A DNA stretch of 64,000 nt, taken from Oryzias latipes. Lineage: Eukaryota > Chordata > Actinopteri > Beloniformes > Adrianichthyidae. Position 1 is the first letter of the stretch, and each line of letters opens with the position of its first letter. Where the stretch lies: NCBI RefSeq assembly GCF_002234675.1, contig NC_019873.2, positions 3,621,158 through 3,685,157 on the forward strand, written 5' to 3'. This document shows positions 22,951 through 47,327 of this stretch, in pieces. The notes under the pieces were generated by a model. That model searched no databases, was not told the origin of the DNA, and saw nothing but the letters and a program-made list of their open reading frames with translations. The position numbers and the translations under genes were made by a program.

Positions 22951-23155
22951 CCCTTGTGCTATCTTAGATGACCCCACCCTTACATTGACGTGTTCTCCCT
23001 ACCATGACAAAGGTGGATAAAGGTGGAAAGATTTCATGTCATCCATGGACACCAGTGAAGATCACAATTCATTGAAGAAAAAAGGTTCAGAGCACTGTCT
23101 AGTGGGTCTAGATGACCCAACTCCCAATGTTGAAGTGCCTAGGATAGCACAAGGG
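22951..23155. mobile_element. ~205-bp inverted-repeat MITE, third copy
   Basis: TTAA (22947-22950) precedes CCCTTGTGCTATCTTAG, and GATAGCACAAGGG precedes TTAC (23156-23159). Near-identical in sequence and orientation to the copy at 8154-8360. Confidence 0.85.
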
Positions 23156-23479
23156 TTACGCGAACCAAACATCTAAAAAAAAAAACACCCTCAGACCATA
23201 GTGGGGTTTTTTTTTAAACGCTAATTGGAGAGCCTGAGTGCTACTAAGTTACTACAGTCTTTCTGGCTAAATGTCTTCTCAAGATTTGACATTGAGGTGT
23301 TTTAGGAGGATTTGAAGAGTGACATGAAATTAAAGTTAAGTAAAAGAAAAAGCTATTTGGTTGAAGAATCAGATTACGATTCTTCTAAAAAAAAGCTGAA
23401 AATTTTGATAATTGTAAGAGTTGAATAGAAGCAGCTCAATCTAGAAAATTGTATGGACAAAAGAAAAACGGCAGGAGTT

Positions 23480-23835
23480 CAATAAGAATTCAACTCTCAA
23501 TTGTGGGCGGGATTGTTGGCATGGAGTGAGCCTGCCTAATTTCCCATCAACCCTTTGTTTACACCTTCCCACTAGCTTACAGCCCCTCACACCAAGCTAA
23601 CATTAGCAGTGCAACAAAAATGTCCATCAATATCAGATCTGTCCACCTGTCCAGTTCTAATCCAGATTCTAGCTCAGACCAAGAAAACAAAGACGTTCAT
23701 GGATAATGATCAGAATGGAGCAGAGCAGGAAGACTGTGACCTGCCAATTGCAGGTTTTACATTACAGCTAGAAGAGTTTTCAAATGGCATTTTGTCATCT
23801 GCTCCTGATTCATAACAAACTGAATAAAGAAGTTA
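23480..23835 (+). mobile_element. TTAA MITE with start-codon exon, copy B
   Basis: It shares the leader (CTAGCTTACAGCCCCTCAC, GTGCAACAAAAATG), the downstream AGAATGGAGCAGAGCAGG and the TCTGCTCCTGATT stretch with copy A. The small frame is present but drifted. Confidence 0.6.
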
Positions 23836-24715
23836 TCATAAGGTGCTGTTGAAAACATCCTTTTTCTAGCAGGGGTAAAGATGGAGGCAACATTGACCCG
23901 GGATGTCCTCAAAGGCTGAACACACCTGATCCAGGTGGCTGTAAGGGAACGACAGCTGGAACCGCACTGGGGTGTCTGCCCTCGCTTAACAAAGACTTCT
24001 GTTACAAATAGATTCCAGACGATTGACACGCTTTTGACAAATTCCTTTTTCCAGATCTTTCCTTGTGGTCATCCAGTGTTAAGAGCAGGAATAGAGACGT
24101 TCCTCTGTTCTCTCACTATCCTGTGGGGAATACAGACTCTTGGGAACATTCTTCTTCCAATGGGATGTCACTGTGTGGCACCTTTTATTAAAACCTTTTC
24201 ATGTGAATTAATGGTTCAGTTCCAACATGAGCCTAAACGGCTCTAAAAGGATAATCATTTAAAAAAAGGATATAAACAAAGTGAGATTTGTAAAACTGCT
24301 ACAAGCTCCAGCGTTTACATTTCTACCCTTCGATCAACGTGAATCTGCGTATTCTGCTTTGCTCTGATATGTAAGAATTCTACACATATCGGGGAAAAGC
24401 CACTTTGGATCGTTCCTGTTTTGAGGGGACGTAAACTTCCGGTTCCGGACTTCCGGTTCTGGCTAGTGATGTCTTGCCGCCATGTTGTCCACAACCAGGT
24501 CCTCTTGGCTTTATTGGGAAGAACCTGATGGCGGTCATCAGAACTGACACCCCGTCACAATGAACACTTATGAATTTACGGGATTTGAACTCTGAACTGC
24601 ATCAAGCAAAGTTCTGATAACAGCATGGTTTTACAGAACTGATTCAGTAGAATTTGACTGAAATGTTTCAAAACCACAGCTAAGGCTTTAAGGCACGTAT
24701 GTATCCTGCAGCACG
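23836..24715. other. POLR1B 3' flank
   Basis: No gene. On the minus strand AATAAA signals lie at 24510-24515 (about 200 bp past the POLR1B stop) and 24184-24189; the first is the likelier poly(A) signal. Confidence 0.45.
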
Positions 24716-27700
24716 TCACTTAACCTCAAGTTTTACTTTGATGTTCATCGCTGCCAGTTCAGCTACAAAGTAGCGGAAGACGTAAGGAACAGACACGGCG
24801 TTGATGGAGTCACTTTTGCCACAAAGCGTGCAGAGGGTCTTTCGGTGGCGCATGGCTGACCAGCAGGGCGGAGGCTTCTCCAGCAGCGGGGACAGGAGGC
24901 TGCCGCAGTCCACGCACATCTGAGCCTCTGAGCGGTCGGAGCAGTTGAAAAGACGATCGTGAAGGAGGAAGGAGGAGCCATGGGCCAGCAGGGCGTCACG
25001 CTCCATCTCTCCAAAGCGGATGCCTCCCTGAATGTTCCTTCCTCCAACGGGCTGGTTGGTGACCTTGTCCCGCGCTCCGGTGGTCCTGACTTGAAATTTG
25101 TCAGAGACCATGTGACGCAGCCGCTGGTAGTAGACCACACCGATGAAGATGTCTGCCTCCAGCTCCCGACCGCTCACTCCACTGTAGAGCCGCTCTGTCC
25201 CGTAGTAGTTGTACCCCCCCGCCCGGAGCAATTCCCCAAAGTGATCCAGCGCAGAGTTCTCCTCAGAGAAGGTGAAGGGTGTGGCGTCGTGGCTCCGACC
25301 ATGAAGGGCGGCAGACTTGCCCGCCATGCTCTCGATCAGCATCCCGATGGTCATTCGAGACGGGAAGCCGTGGGGGTTGAACAAGATGTCGGGGGTCATG
25401 CCGCTCTCCGTGAAGGGCATGTCCTCAGCGGGCCACAAGCGGCTCAGGATGCCCTTCTGCCCGTGGCGGCTGGCAAACTTGTCACCAATTGTGGGGTTTC
25501 GTGGCACTCGGGTGGTAATGCAGATGCGTTTGAACTGGCCTGAGCCGCTGTCGTTGCTGCATATCTTGATGTTGTCCACCACACAGGCCTCCTGGCTTCT
25601 ACAAACCACACAGAATGGCTTTCACTTCCACTGAGACAAAACATGAAGGGAGCAGAGATTTTTGCCGCTTACTTGTAAAAGTGGACGCAGCTTTGTCCCG
25701 TGTTGAGGTTGATGTAGCTGTAAAAGGGGTCACCATACTGAAGCACCGATCCGACACGAGGGAGCCCATCAGCATCGAGCTTGTCGTTTACTTTGGGGTC
25801 CCCTGGCTTGGTCCCAAACACCACAGCATCTTCCCCCCTCACTTTGTCTGCAAGGTCCACCAATTCTGTCTTGTAGATGCTCCCATGTGCAAAGCCTCTC
25901 TCCCACGATGACTTGTTCACAATCTAGTAAGATCAAAGAACGTCAGAATGTAGAGACCCACTCTGAACATCTATTTTCAAAGCATTCCAGGTGGTCTTCA
26001 GACTAGGAGGAAGTCATTTTTAGCCTAAATCTAAAAACCAAAGACCAGCAGGAGTTCATCAGAAATTCACCCTGAAGTTGTGGGCGGGACCGCTGGCATA
26101 GAGTGACCCTTCCTCCATTTCCCATCATGCCTTTGTTTACACCATCTCAGGCAAACCAATTCCCGTCACAACCCCTAACTAACATTATCAGAGAAACAAA
26201 AATGTCGACCAATATCAGAGCTATCCAGCCGTACAGTTTAGAGCCAGATTCCAGCTCAGACGAGGAAAATAAAGACGTTCATGGATCTATCTGTAAGAGG
26301 ATGATCAGAATGGAGTAGCATCCCTACTGGGAATGCTTTGAAAATAGCTCAAAAGATGATCAAATCCCATCTGTAGAAATGTAAAAACTATTGTGTTGAA
26401 TTCACCATAGCATCTTCCATGTCGTAGCCGGTGTAGGATATGACGGCGACGATGGCGTTTGTGCCGCTTGGATAGTTGTCCAGATTGTAGTGATCGTACA
26501 TGTAGGGCCTGACGAGGGCGCTCTGTGGCGTCTGTAGTCGGTACAGCTTATTGTCCGAGCGATCCATAAACGAGTGTAGAGGGAAGCCCATCGTTTGTTT
26601 ACCTGAAACAAACAGTTTAGGGTCAACAATTTCAGGACTTTGGACTCCAAATTGGTGTTAGCCTTCAATGAACATTTCTGATCCCACCCACTTACCCATC
26701 TGACACTGGTACATGTTTCTAGGACTCTGGTTGTGGTCTGAGAAAGGGATGAAGTTTGCCACCACGCTCAGCATACTGTGAGGGAAGAGCTCCTGGTGTG
26801 TGGTAACTCCTGCTTCAATCTCCTCTTCTAAAATTCCAACATTGGTGTAAAGCTACGGCAGAAAAGTAAACCCGTTTTACTTGGACAGCTGTCCTCCGAT
26901 GACCGTCTCGATGGCAAGAATGTCTTTCAACGTGCACCAGCTAAACATATACCTGCTCAAAGGTGCCAATGAACTCCTGTTTGCCAAGAGCCAGGTTTTG
27001 AACGGGCCGCATCATCCGGCAAGGTGTTGTGAAGAGGAACAGACCTGGATACAAGCTGGCTTTTCCAGTTTTAGGAACCAGGACGATCTCAGTCCAGGGA
27101 GGAACCTTCCTCTCCCTCAGCACCTGCACACACGTTAGTCATCAGGTTTCTGCTTCCAAGGTCACTACTTGTCTAACATCCTTCTCGTACCTTGAACCTC
27201 CGCATTGCATCAACAACAGCTGGAGCCAAGTCGGTCTCCACCCAGCCAACAACAGAGCCATCCAACACCACAGGGTAGCAGTCAGAGAAGGCCTGAGCAG
27301 GAGTACCATCCACCGGAGTAACACCTCACACACCGAAAACAGGACCATTTCCATTTTCAGCCGCTGAGGAGCAATGTGCACTTTGTAAAAATGTTTGGAG
27401 CTTACCGAGGGAACAGAGCAGTGCAGGCAGCGACGTGGTGGGACTGGATGCTGCCACCACCTCACAGCTGGCAGTCATGTGGTTCATGAGTCCACAAGGC
27501 TCTCCGTCTGGAGTGTGGACGGGACACAGGAAGCCCCAGGACTCGGGCAGCAGCTTACGGACTGAGGTGGTCCTCATCTTGGCGAACGCTGCTCCTCTGT
27601 GCACACAGCGGAAGTGAGAAAGGTAGCGGATGAAGTTCAGCTTGTCAGCGACAACGCAGAGGCCCGAGTTCTGCAGCATGCCGAGACCTGTGAAAGAAAA

Positions 27701-30700
27701 CATTTAGAACAAAGCAACTATTGAAGTTTAAAAATATATATATAAAGAGTGTGGATATGCACCCGTCTTAGAATTTAGGTTTCCAGTAGCCAAGAGATAT
27801 TCAAAAGGTTTGGTGACATCAGAGCCCATGTTCAGCATCTTTATGACATTTTCTGTGCTCCATCCCCTTGCAAACACTTTGGATCCTCTTTTGTCAAAGG
27901 ACAGCTTCACAGACACCAGCCATGCAGTCATTCTCTCCTGCAGTGTTAAAGACGAGGAACATGAAACTAGAACTTTAAGATTTAAAAGTCAAGGTCATAA
28001 CATTTACAGTACAGCCTTCCCTCATGTATCCCGGGGGGATACGCTCTAAAAATAGAAAAAAAGAGAGACCAGGATTTCAGAATAAAAACAAAGATCTGAT
28101 CGCGATTAAATATTTATGAAAATTTGGCAAAACTGAACACTTTCTGTCCAGAAGACACAACACAGAGGAGATTCATTGACAAGGTCTGTAGCCAATTAGA
28201 GAACTAGACTGAGTGGCCCCTCCCCCTGGCGTTCCAAACAGGAAGTAGCTTCTGACTCCAAGAATCTAAAATGAAAAGCTGTTACTCAGTCATTCTGTTG
28301 GTCCAAATAATCCTTCTTTGTCTGTAAAATTTTTTTTAAAACATTTTCTTGACAATCCTATTTTTTTCCCATATTTTTGTTGTAGCGCAACTTTTTCAAG
28401 TTATAAACTGACCAATCACATGACTTAATAAGAGTGGGTGGTTCCACATTGAACGGTCGAAGCATTTGATTGACAGATTCTCCCAAGCCTGCTTTCAGTG
28501 GTAAGGGTGTGGTCTTCTAACAAGCTTACTCCTAATTGGTGAGAGTGGTTGCCATAGAAGCGTATCATGAAAACAAGGGCGTCTGAACTGACTTCATTTC
28601 TAAATGGGTGACGTCACTCAGTCCAGTTCTCAGATACAGTCCATGTTTAGGTCGCAGAACACAGGAGAAAACTCCACACCAACGAGTTACCTTCAGAAAC
28701 ATGAGGTAGAGCTGGCCAGGGGTGAGTACTTCCTGACACATGATGCTGTCTGGGTTTTCCTCCATGCATTCCTGCTTGGCGTGGCTGAAAAGCTTCCGGC
28801 TCATCAGACACAGGAGGTAAAACTTCTCCGTGTCCGACTTCAGGTGGATACAAATGCATTCACTGCACAGAAATAGGTTATTTCCAGTTTTTAAAAACTA
28901 GGTTCTTTAGTATGTAGTGCTTTGAATCTCCATAAAAAAGATTTTAAACTGCCTGATGGGCTTACTTTAGCAGAATGTTGGCACACTGCTCATTGGTGTA
29001 CCACTCTGGGAGGTTTAACTTGACCCTGAAGCGCTCTCCCAGGTAAGTGAGCACCTTACTGCGGGTGGTGCATCCCTCTTCCATAACCACACGCAGCATC
29101 TCCGACACGCAGGTCTTGTAGAAAGAATTGTCCTCGCGTCCTTTAATCAGCTCCTGGTAAATCTGGAAGTCTGTGAAGTCGACAAGGGCCTGAGGAGCAC
29201 GTCAGACCCCCAGATGATTACACATCAGCTGGTCATCAGGGTATCTCTGCTCGTTTACTCGGATACCTTTAGTGCAAACCCCAAGGGAAGAAAGAAGAGC
29301 TCCTTCTGGTAGATGAAGTTGAGCATCACAGTTCCGTTCTCCAGATAATGGAGGTTCAGGTTGATCGCTGTGTGGTCATCCTTTACACAACGCATGGAGA
29401 CTCCTGAGAAACCACGAAAAAAATGAGGCAGTAGAGTCTACAGATAATTTACCTGGAGGCATTGTACACACTAAGTCAGATATGTACCATACTGAGTGTA
29501 TCCCTGCCCCCTGCTCTTCCATTTTGGTCTGGACATGGCAATAGGATAGTTCCTCCTTGGCATTATCAACATGCGGACCACCTTCTCGATTCCATTCACA
29601 ATGAAATAACCTCCCATCTCCTGTGAAAAAACAAAACAAAGTTTGCACATTTTTCATCAACTGGAATGTGTTCGACCAACTGCTGCACTGCTTGCCACGG
29701 CGGCGCCCACCTCTGCTTCTTCGTGATGCTTCACCAGCTCTTTAGGAGACATGCCATGCAGGTTACACAGCCTGGACTTCACCATAATGGGCACCTGACC
29801 CAGAGACTGCTTAATAATGCCTTTGGGAACGCCGTTAATCGCCCAGCTGATGTCTGCCTGCAACCAGAGAATACAGATTATAATAAATATAGACCAGTTG
29901 ATCTAAAGTACTTGTTACTGTGCCTGTCATAGTTTCCTTAAACACTGTAAAGAAAAAGACAAAGATTTGGAAATGACAGGGTCTCACCACCAGCTTTCCT
30001 TTGTAGGAGCATCTTCTGCCTCTGCATTCTGCTGGAAACACCTTGGTCTCTCTGCAGATGCTTCCTTTGGCCACTGCTGGGCTGTAGATGGCGGCTTCCA
30101 CAAATGACAGGCTGATTTGGTCATTTTTGGACATGAACTCCAAGGGAGGGATGGCCTATTAATACAAACAATGTCACAATGAATTTTACAAACATGTCTT
30201 CACCACCATAAACAGCAGGAGGACAGGAAGCAACACATCTGGCACAAATATTCCTCTCACCTTTTCAGTTAAGCCTGAATGGATCAGCACGTTTAATTCT
30301 GTATTTTAAAGTAGAAATACAAATCTACTTTGTAACTGATTGAAATAACTGTAGTTAGCACTTGGTGTGTAAATATTTGCTTTGTTTACTCAATGCCTTT
30401 AACTTTGTATTTATATCTAAACACTTTTCTATACATTTAGAAAATGTGTAGACTCTTTACAGACCCAGTCCGATCATCTGTTGTAAAGGTTTCTTAGGAC
30501 ATAGTTTCTGCAGAGCGGCAAGAGTTTATTAGAAATTCATCAAGTGGATGTATCAGAATGGAACAGACCAGGGTGACTGTGTCCCGCCCAGTGTATTTTC
30601 CACATTACAAATAAACTCTTTATTAGCTCTGATTCACAACTTGAATAAAGAAATACCCAGAAATGCAGTTTTGAGGTTTCTTTCTTCAAGTCCTCCTCTA

Positions 30701-31355
30701 TGGAGGACATAAAGTCTCCCACAAGCATACATAGTCCTGGGAGAGTTTTGGCATAAATGCAGCTCCACAAGAACAGGTTAAAAATACCAAAAAACGCCAT
30801 TTTCCTTAGAGTGGGCTTTAATGCAGTAGAAGCTCCTCCTGGTATAGATAGTTGTTTTAACTTAACAGCCAAAAAAAATTACAATGGAATCATGTTTCAC
30901 TCTTTCCTTAATAACACTTCAAATGTTCAAAAAAAGTGAACGGTGACATATTTTAAGACAAATATGTTTTTTTTTTTAATTATTGACCATTGATAGATTT
31001 AAAAAACTATTTTTTTCTTTGGTGTTTATCATTTGGTCAATGGGGCGATCACATCTCATCACACCTCGTTTATCTGTTTTTACACACAACATGAATTTAG
31101 AAACGATTAGCTGTAACTTTAGAATGAGGGCTGAACTTTCAACACTCATGGTTGGAGCAGGTTCGCACTGAGTCTGACCTGCACGGCCCGGATCAGTCCA
31201 TCAGTAACAGCCTGGTCGAAGGACTCGATGTGAGCTTTGGTCAGATCCTGGATGGCCGCGTGCTGCTGATCTGTTAGTTTACCAAAACCTCCGTCGGTTA
31301 AGTTCTTCAAACTCGGACCTTTCGGCAGACGACTCCATTCGGCTGAAGAACCCAT
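24716..31355 (-). CDS. polr1b: RNA polymerase I second-largest subunit (RPA2), 15 exons
   Basis: POLR1B forms half of the Pol I active centre and works in the nucleolus to make pre-rRNA. Exons, transcript order: 31355-31179, 30155-29988, 29857-29711, 29620-29488, 29403-29267, 29189-28966, 28862-28691, 27937-27763, 27687-27406, 27324-27191, 27123-26953, 26852-26696, 26602-26406, 25923-25673, 25598-24716. Every junction is GT-AG and frames join without a break, summing to 3408 bp, or 1135 aa plus stop, the human length. Landmarks in order: N-terminal [11 protein letters not shown]; lobe/protrusion with AECRGRR and [22 protein letters not shown]; the metal-site region [40 protein letters not shown]; and a C-terminal zinc site ([10 protein letters not shown] and CTLCGKS). 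It looks fully functional. Introns carry several repeats. Start chosen by match to the family N-terminus. Confidence 0.97.
25950..26385 (+). mobile_element. TTAA MITE copy C, fold-back form, POLR1B intron 13
   Basis: Both ends carry CTATTTTCAAAGCATTCC facing inward (25971 on the left, up to 26346 on the right), with GATCATCTTTTGA-type sequence outside the right one. It holds the leader and the frame [19 protein letters not shown] (26228-26284) ending at CTGTAAGAGG. Confidence 0.7.
28090..28660 (-). repeat. Probable dispersed repeat in POLR1B intron 7, with CRE palindrome
   Basis: The sequence GAGAACTGGACTGAG, then TGACGTCA (28609-28616), then facing segments such as GTGGTTGCCATAGAAGCG resembles a common fish MITE. 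Ends were not defined. The full TGACGTCA palindrome is the CREB/ATF site. Confidence 0.4.
30456..30821 (+). mobile_element. TTAA MITE copy D, POLR1B intron 1
   Basis: Left end TTTACAGACCCAGTCCGATC, right end TAGAGTGGGCTTTAA; shared middle blocks TTTCTGCAGAGCGGC and AGAATGGAACAGACCAGG. The start-codon exon is deleted in this copy. Confidence 0.65.
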
Positions 31356-32798
31356 GCTGGACGTTCAGCAGCAAACAGAGGAAACCACATGAGGAAACAC
31401 GTGTCTGCAGGAGGAAACAGACTTCTTCTTCGGAGGTTTTACAGTCATCCTGCTGTTGAGCGCCACCTAGTGGTTTAGTTTAACCTTGTTTTCAAACGCC
31501 AAGCAAGACAAACTATTTCATGTTCAACAAGCACCAAAAGACAAATAAATAAACATTTTAAAACAAATCTTTTGATACAAATTAACCACCTTCATGAAGG
31601 TATAAATCTGAAAAACATAGCTGAATTTCAAATCAAAAGTTTAGTACTAAAGAAATCTCATTGACAGATCATAAAACCTTTCGTCGCACATTAGTTTAAA
31701 AGTAAATAAAAAAAAAAAAATCCCAGTCTTCTAGAAAGAGAAAAGGAAACAAAAATGCCTTGAATCATTTATGGTCAACATTGGTGTTAATGCACTATTA
31801 ATACAAGCAGAATTATATACATACAGAAGCAATGTGGCACTAACATAAAATAAAATAAAAATTAAAATAAAACAAAAAGGTTTTCTTTGGGGGAATAAAA
31901 GACAAAAATAAAAAGACATCTTCCTGATGAGGACTTTTGCGTTTGACAATGGATGTGGATGTCCTTTAAAGAGCTAATTTGGACCGGAGGCAAACGGTTT
32001 CATGTGGTTACTCCTCACCTTCTATTATTTTTCACTAAAAGGAAACCAAAAAAAAAGAGGTATATCTCTTTATTCAAATAAAACTATATATTTTTTATGT
32101 GTCCTTGAAAACCACTTTAAATTTATTAAAATATTTCTTGTGAAAGAACTATTTCTTACATATAAGACAGAAGACATAAAACATGTCCATCCTATAAAGA
32201 GCTACATAAAAGTTAGGTCTACTTTGGTGAGCCATCATCCTCAATACTCCTGGAAACCTGAGCACTCATGAATTCATTAAGATCCCATAGGAAAAATAGT
32301 CTAAATGAGGACCTTTCAATGGATGTCCCCGGTCTTCGCCCACCAGGATAGGCCCTGTGACCCCAAAAGGGACAAAACAGTTTAGAAGATGCCAGTTTGT
32401 TATTTTGTGTTTAAACTTTCATTCATAATTAATGTCACCAAAGCTTTGGACTACCACTCCTGGAAAATCTCTAAACTGTTTTTACTAAAAGTTATCCTAC
32501 AGCATTCTAAAGCTTTTGGGGGGATTTTCAATTGACCCCAAATCATATTTTCTTCTTTAAATGTCACTGTTGCTCAATAACTGTTCTTTGATATTCCTCG
32601 TTTTTCTGTTCTAGTCTACAGTGTTATCCCGTTGCCGTCAAATAAAGTTTTTGTGAAATGAAGAAAAAAAGGCACATGACGTCATGACGCTGTCACGCAC
32701 GCCGTTTGTCGTAACTTCCTGTTTCCGCCCAGTCGTCTGAAGCAGGGGAGTTTGTTTACGTTGCTCAGCTGCTGGTGGTAGACAGACACCGGCACCGC
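31356..32798. other. Divergent POLR1B / FBXW4 intergenic region
   Basis: About 1.5 kb separates the two start codons. The POLR1B promoter should lie in 31360-31460 and that of FBXW4 in about 32680-32800; neither shows a clear TATA box. 32330-32400 is a short copy of the GGGTCACAGGG-type repeat. The rest is AT-rich. Confidence 0.5.
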
Positions 32799-32848
32799 AT
32801 GCCGTCGCGAGCGACCCTCCGCCGCCGCCGCCGCCGCACCGTGGCGCC

Positions 32849-43825
<10,977 letters not shown>

Positions 43826-43979
43826 GTAAGAAATGTCTCAATATTCACAACGTGAAAAGAGAGGAAAATGTTGTGTTAATGGATGTACATGACTTTAAAT
43901 GACTGAGTTAAATCCCATAGATTGTCAGGTTGACACAGCAAATAATGTAGCGTAACTGCAATGTTTGGTAAATGTTAAA

Positions 43980-44165
43980 GTCTGGATTGTTATTTCTGGA
44001 AGACTCCTTGGATCTTTGCCCTCTCATTCTCTGCCACTTTTGGAGATATTTCCCACTTTGACCTTGGGGTGTCCAGTCCCGCAACACGTTTCTGTTAGAT
44101 TGTGGTACTCCATGTATGCCCTTACTAGGGTGGAAACAATTGAATCAAAGCAGGGTGGGTGGAAC
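43980..44165 (-). mobile_element. Decayed fragment of the RLE LINE
   Basis: GGATCTTTGCCCTCTCATTC, then CCACTTTGACCTTGGGGTGT parallels 5320-5395, the region between zinc knuckle and endonuclease in the LINE at 4.9-6.3 kb. Confidence 0.6.
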
Positions 44166-45056
44166 CAATGACAAAGTTTTAGGATGTTCTAATAAAAAAC
44201 AATACTAATATTTAGAGAACTTTTAATCTTATCATTTAAAAGATACAGACAAACTCTGAAACTGTGAAAACCTCATATAAACAAATAGATGTTGGTTTGA
44301 TATTTAATATTGAATAACAAAGAAGGTAGGGGCAGATAAAAACTGTTTTTATTTTCTGTCCCTAATCATTTGTAAATTGTACCTCTTTGTATTTTATTCT
44401 TATAATCTTATTTTCCTACTCTTTACATTTTTTTAAACATAAAATAGATGTATTTTTAATAATGACATGACCCAATTTTGTGGTGTTTTAAACAATACCT
44501 CATAAACATACCATGTTTAAAGTTTTGCACTCTAAGCTACTGTAGTCAAAAGCTAAACTTGTGAAGACGATCCACTTGGCCTCCTGCCTGACAAACAGGA
44601 TCCATTGTGACCCTCTGCCTGTGCGGCAGGAGGTGCCACAGCCATTCACACATGCACATGTCACTGCTACTATTAACTCTAAACATCACTGTGGATCCTG
44701 TGGACGGTGTAAACTATCAACTGTGGACCAAATGAAGAGCAACAAGCACATGAATTCTCCTGTGGCTGCTTCGGATGTTTGTCAGTTTTGTAAATCTGTT
44801 CTATCACTGCCAATATATTTCATATTGGCATATTGCATCTGATTAAACACACCAACACAACCCCCCCCCAGTCTCTGACTTCTAACCCTTGACCAAATAT
44901 TTTGGCCTTTTTTAATAACGTGCATTTGAAAATGCTACAAGTCCCTTTAAAAACTTTGTGCAATTGTACTCTGAAGAACTGTTACTATTTTAAAGACAAA
45001 AGGTGACCACACCAAATATTTATTCCATTTGGTTTTGTCATTAGTGTATTAACTGA
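44166..45056 (+). other. FBXW4 intron 5; CxxC-rich coding scrap at 44561-44842
   Basis: A 93-codon frame contains HHCGSCGRCKL and, later, DVCQFCKS. The CGxCxxC pattern followed by a second Cys cluster resembles the region before the GIY-YIG endonuclease of Penelope-like elements, but the match is weak. The remainder is AT-rich. Confidence 0.3.
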
Positions 45057-45456
45057 ATTTTGTCAGAGGTCTGCACTGCAGCCCTACATCTCTGTTTTCA
45101 CACACGCTGTAGTAAACATGGATTCCACCGCTCATCGCTACGACAACAGAGCATTGAACATGTCAATCTGATCTATCAGGTCGCTGAATTAGAGACTTTC
45201 ACTCGCTTTGCCTTCAGCATTTTGACTGAGGTGTTGTGTACTTTGCGCATGTTCACGACTTTGCCCATTCTTAGGTTTACCTGCCCGTAATTGCTGGAAT
45301 GGTTAAATGATTGGCTAGAATTGTACAGGTAAATTGAATAGGCATAAGTCTGAAACGAAGCACAGAAATCAGCATTTTTTATTTTGTATCGGTAATTCCG
45401 AATGTGGTGGTACCGGTACCAACTTGGCACTGAGTTTCGGTACCCATCCGTAGTGA
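45057..45456 (-). mobile_element. Probable hAT terminal fragment
   Basis: The right edge, read inward on the minus strand, is CACTACGGATGGGTACCGAA, a terminus of the kind seen in fish hAT elements, followed by paired GGTACC words. The opposite end was not found. Confidence 0.45.
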
Positions 45457-47288
45457 AAACTCATTTATATATGTGTCATCAAGCTCTGAAACAACAGCAT
45501 CTGCAAATCTAAGGAGTGAACGTCTACCATCAGATGGGTCTTGCGATATTTTGTTGTTGGATATTTTGTTGATGCAAAGCTGCTAAAAGTAGCTCTGTAT
45601 GTTGTGCTGCTGACCTAGGGGTCGGGGGTTTAAGTGGAACACAAAATAATTCTCTGAACTACTTTTTTTTTCAATAATTAATTGAAAATAGTTTTGGCTG
45701 TATTTAAAATGAAATAATGTGACATTTAACAGAAGCCATTTTAACAGAATCAATTGTCCCATCTATTTATTGACAATAAATCCTCCTAACCAGAAGCCAG
45801 GTCAGACCAACGATTTTCATCAACGTTCAGGGTCTTGCACTGGAATATAAGAGTCTTCGACCAAGTAACATTCTGTTTTTGTCTGTAATTTCCATTGATA
45901 CCATTTTTTTCCTGAATACTTAACCTACCTGACAACACCTCTTTTCTGCAGTGTCACTGTGTTTTTGATATGCAGCTGCAATTGTTCTTGCAGCATATTT
46001 GCATTTTTCCATTAGCTTTACTTTGAGCTGTCTCACTGGCCCAATGTGGCTTAAATAGTTTCTAAACAGAGAACATGATTGTTAGATAAATTGTCCTCAA
46101 TTTTGGTGCCACCAGGGGAGCAAGACCTTTGACCCGCAGCAAGTACAGGGTGATGCCATTGTAGCCATTTAGGCTGCCTGAGCCAGTGTGCTCTAACTGC
46201 ACTCTCCCAACCAACACTGCCTCTGCCACCCAACCTCACACACTCTAATTTATCCCCCACTGCTCAACCCCACTCAACCGCAAGAAAAAGCCTTTTTCTT
46301 TGGTCTTTCTGAGCAGTCCCTGTGGTTCAGGAGTCAAGAATTCAATTAGTTAAAAAAAGAGAAAAAAAGAGAGAGGATGCAACAATGCAGCGATAAGGAG
46401 GTAGATTGTGCGTTCCCACACGTTAAATACAGGGCGCTTTCCCTGGGGCCCACAGAGCGAAAGGACCCACACCACAGGAGGCAAGAATAATCACAGATCC
46501 CACTGCACCCCCTCATTACACACAGATTCTCACAAACGCAGCTTACATTCCTCACACACACACACACACATCTTAATGCAGACCTGCATTACAGACAAGC
46601 ATTCCTCTGGACTGACACACCTTGTAAATGCCCCACACTTACCATGCACAAACACAAAGTAACATTTAAAAAAGAAATAAGCAGATATGCACAATCACAC
46701 CACAAACACCACAAAAAGCCTATTTTTCTGGTTTTAAACCTTGTTCATATAGCCATTACTCGATGCACAATTGAGGTCTGTCTTTATTCAACCTCTACTC
46801 TCAAAATTCAAACAGCATTCAGAAGAACGTACTACTTTAAGGCTTGTGTGCACTGTCAAATAACACACTATTCTTGCAAAGCCAAATGAATAGAACTGGT
46901 GAGACCCTTTGTGGGCGAGACATTAGACACAAAGGGTATGTGGCAGGAAAAATTGACTTCTTCTGTAACAATATTGACAATGACTTCATGCAAATCCTTA
47001 TTTTTCACTTTACATCTATGCTACCTACTACTCCAGGGACAGGTAAAGTTGTGTCATGAAGTGTGTCATCCAATGCATGCTTTAAAAAAGGTTTTTTTCA
47101 ATGAGAGCAGCAATCACAATTTTCCATTCTTGTTTTCAGTTTTTATTCCTTCTGCACGTTATATACAGTTCTCAACAATGTCCATGCATCAGAAAAATTC
47201 TCGGACTTGGGCAATCACTACAATTTCTTTTTGCACACTCTGTTTCTTTTCTTTCTGTGTCTTGATTATTGTTTTTTTTCTTGTCAGT
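45457..47288. other. FBXW4 intron 5, unassigned
   Basis: 45789-45885 looked exon-like but does not fit FBXW4. 46380-46660 is C/A-rich with a (CA)n run near 46555-46572. No genes recognised. Confidence 0.35.
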
Positions 47289-47289
47289 A

Positions 47290-47327
<38 letters not shown>

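Noticed and set aside
24959..25543. 194-codon plus-strand frame
   Set aside because: Antisense shadow of the last POLR1B exon.
45789..45885. Possible FBXW4 exon 6
   Set aside because: It has an AG before it and an open frame, but the translation does not match the WD blade expected after exon 5.
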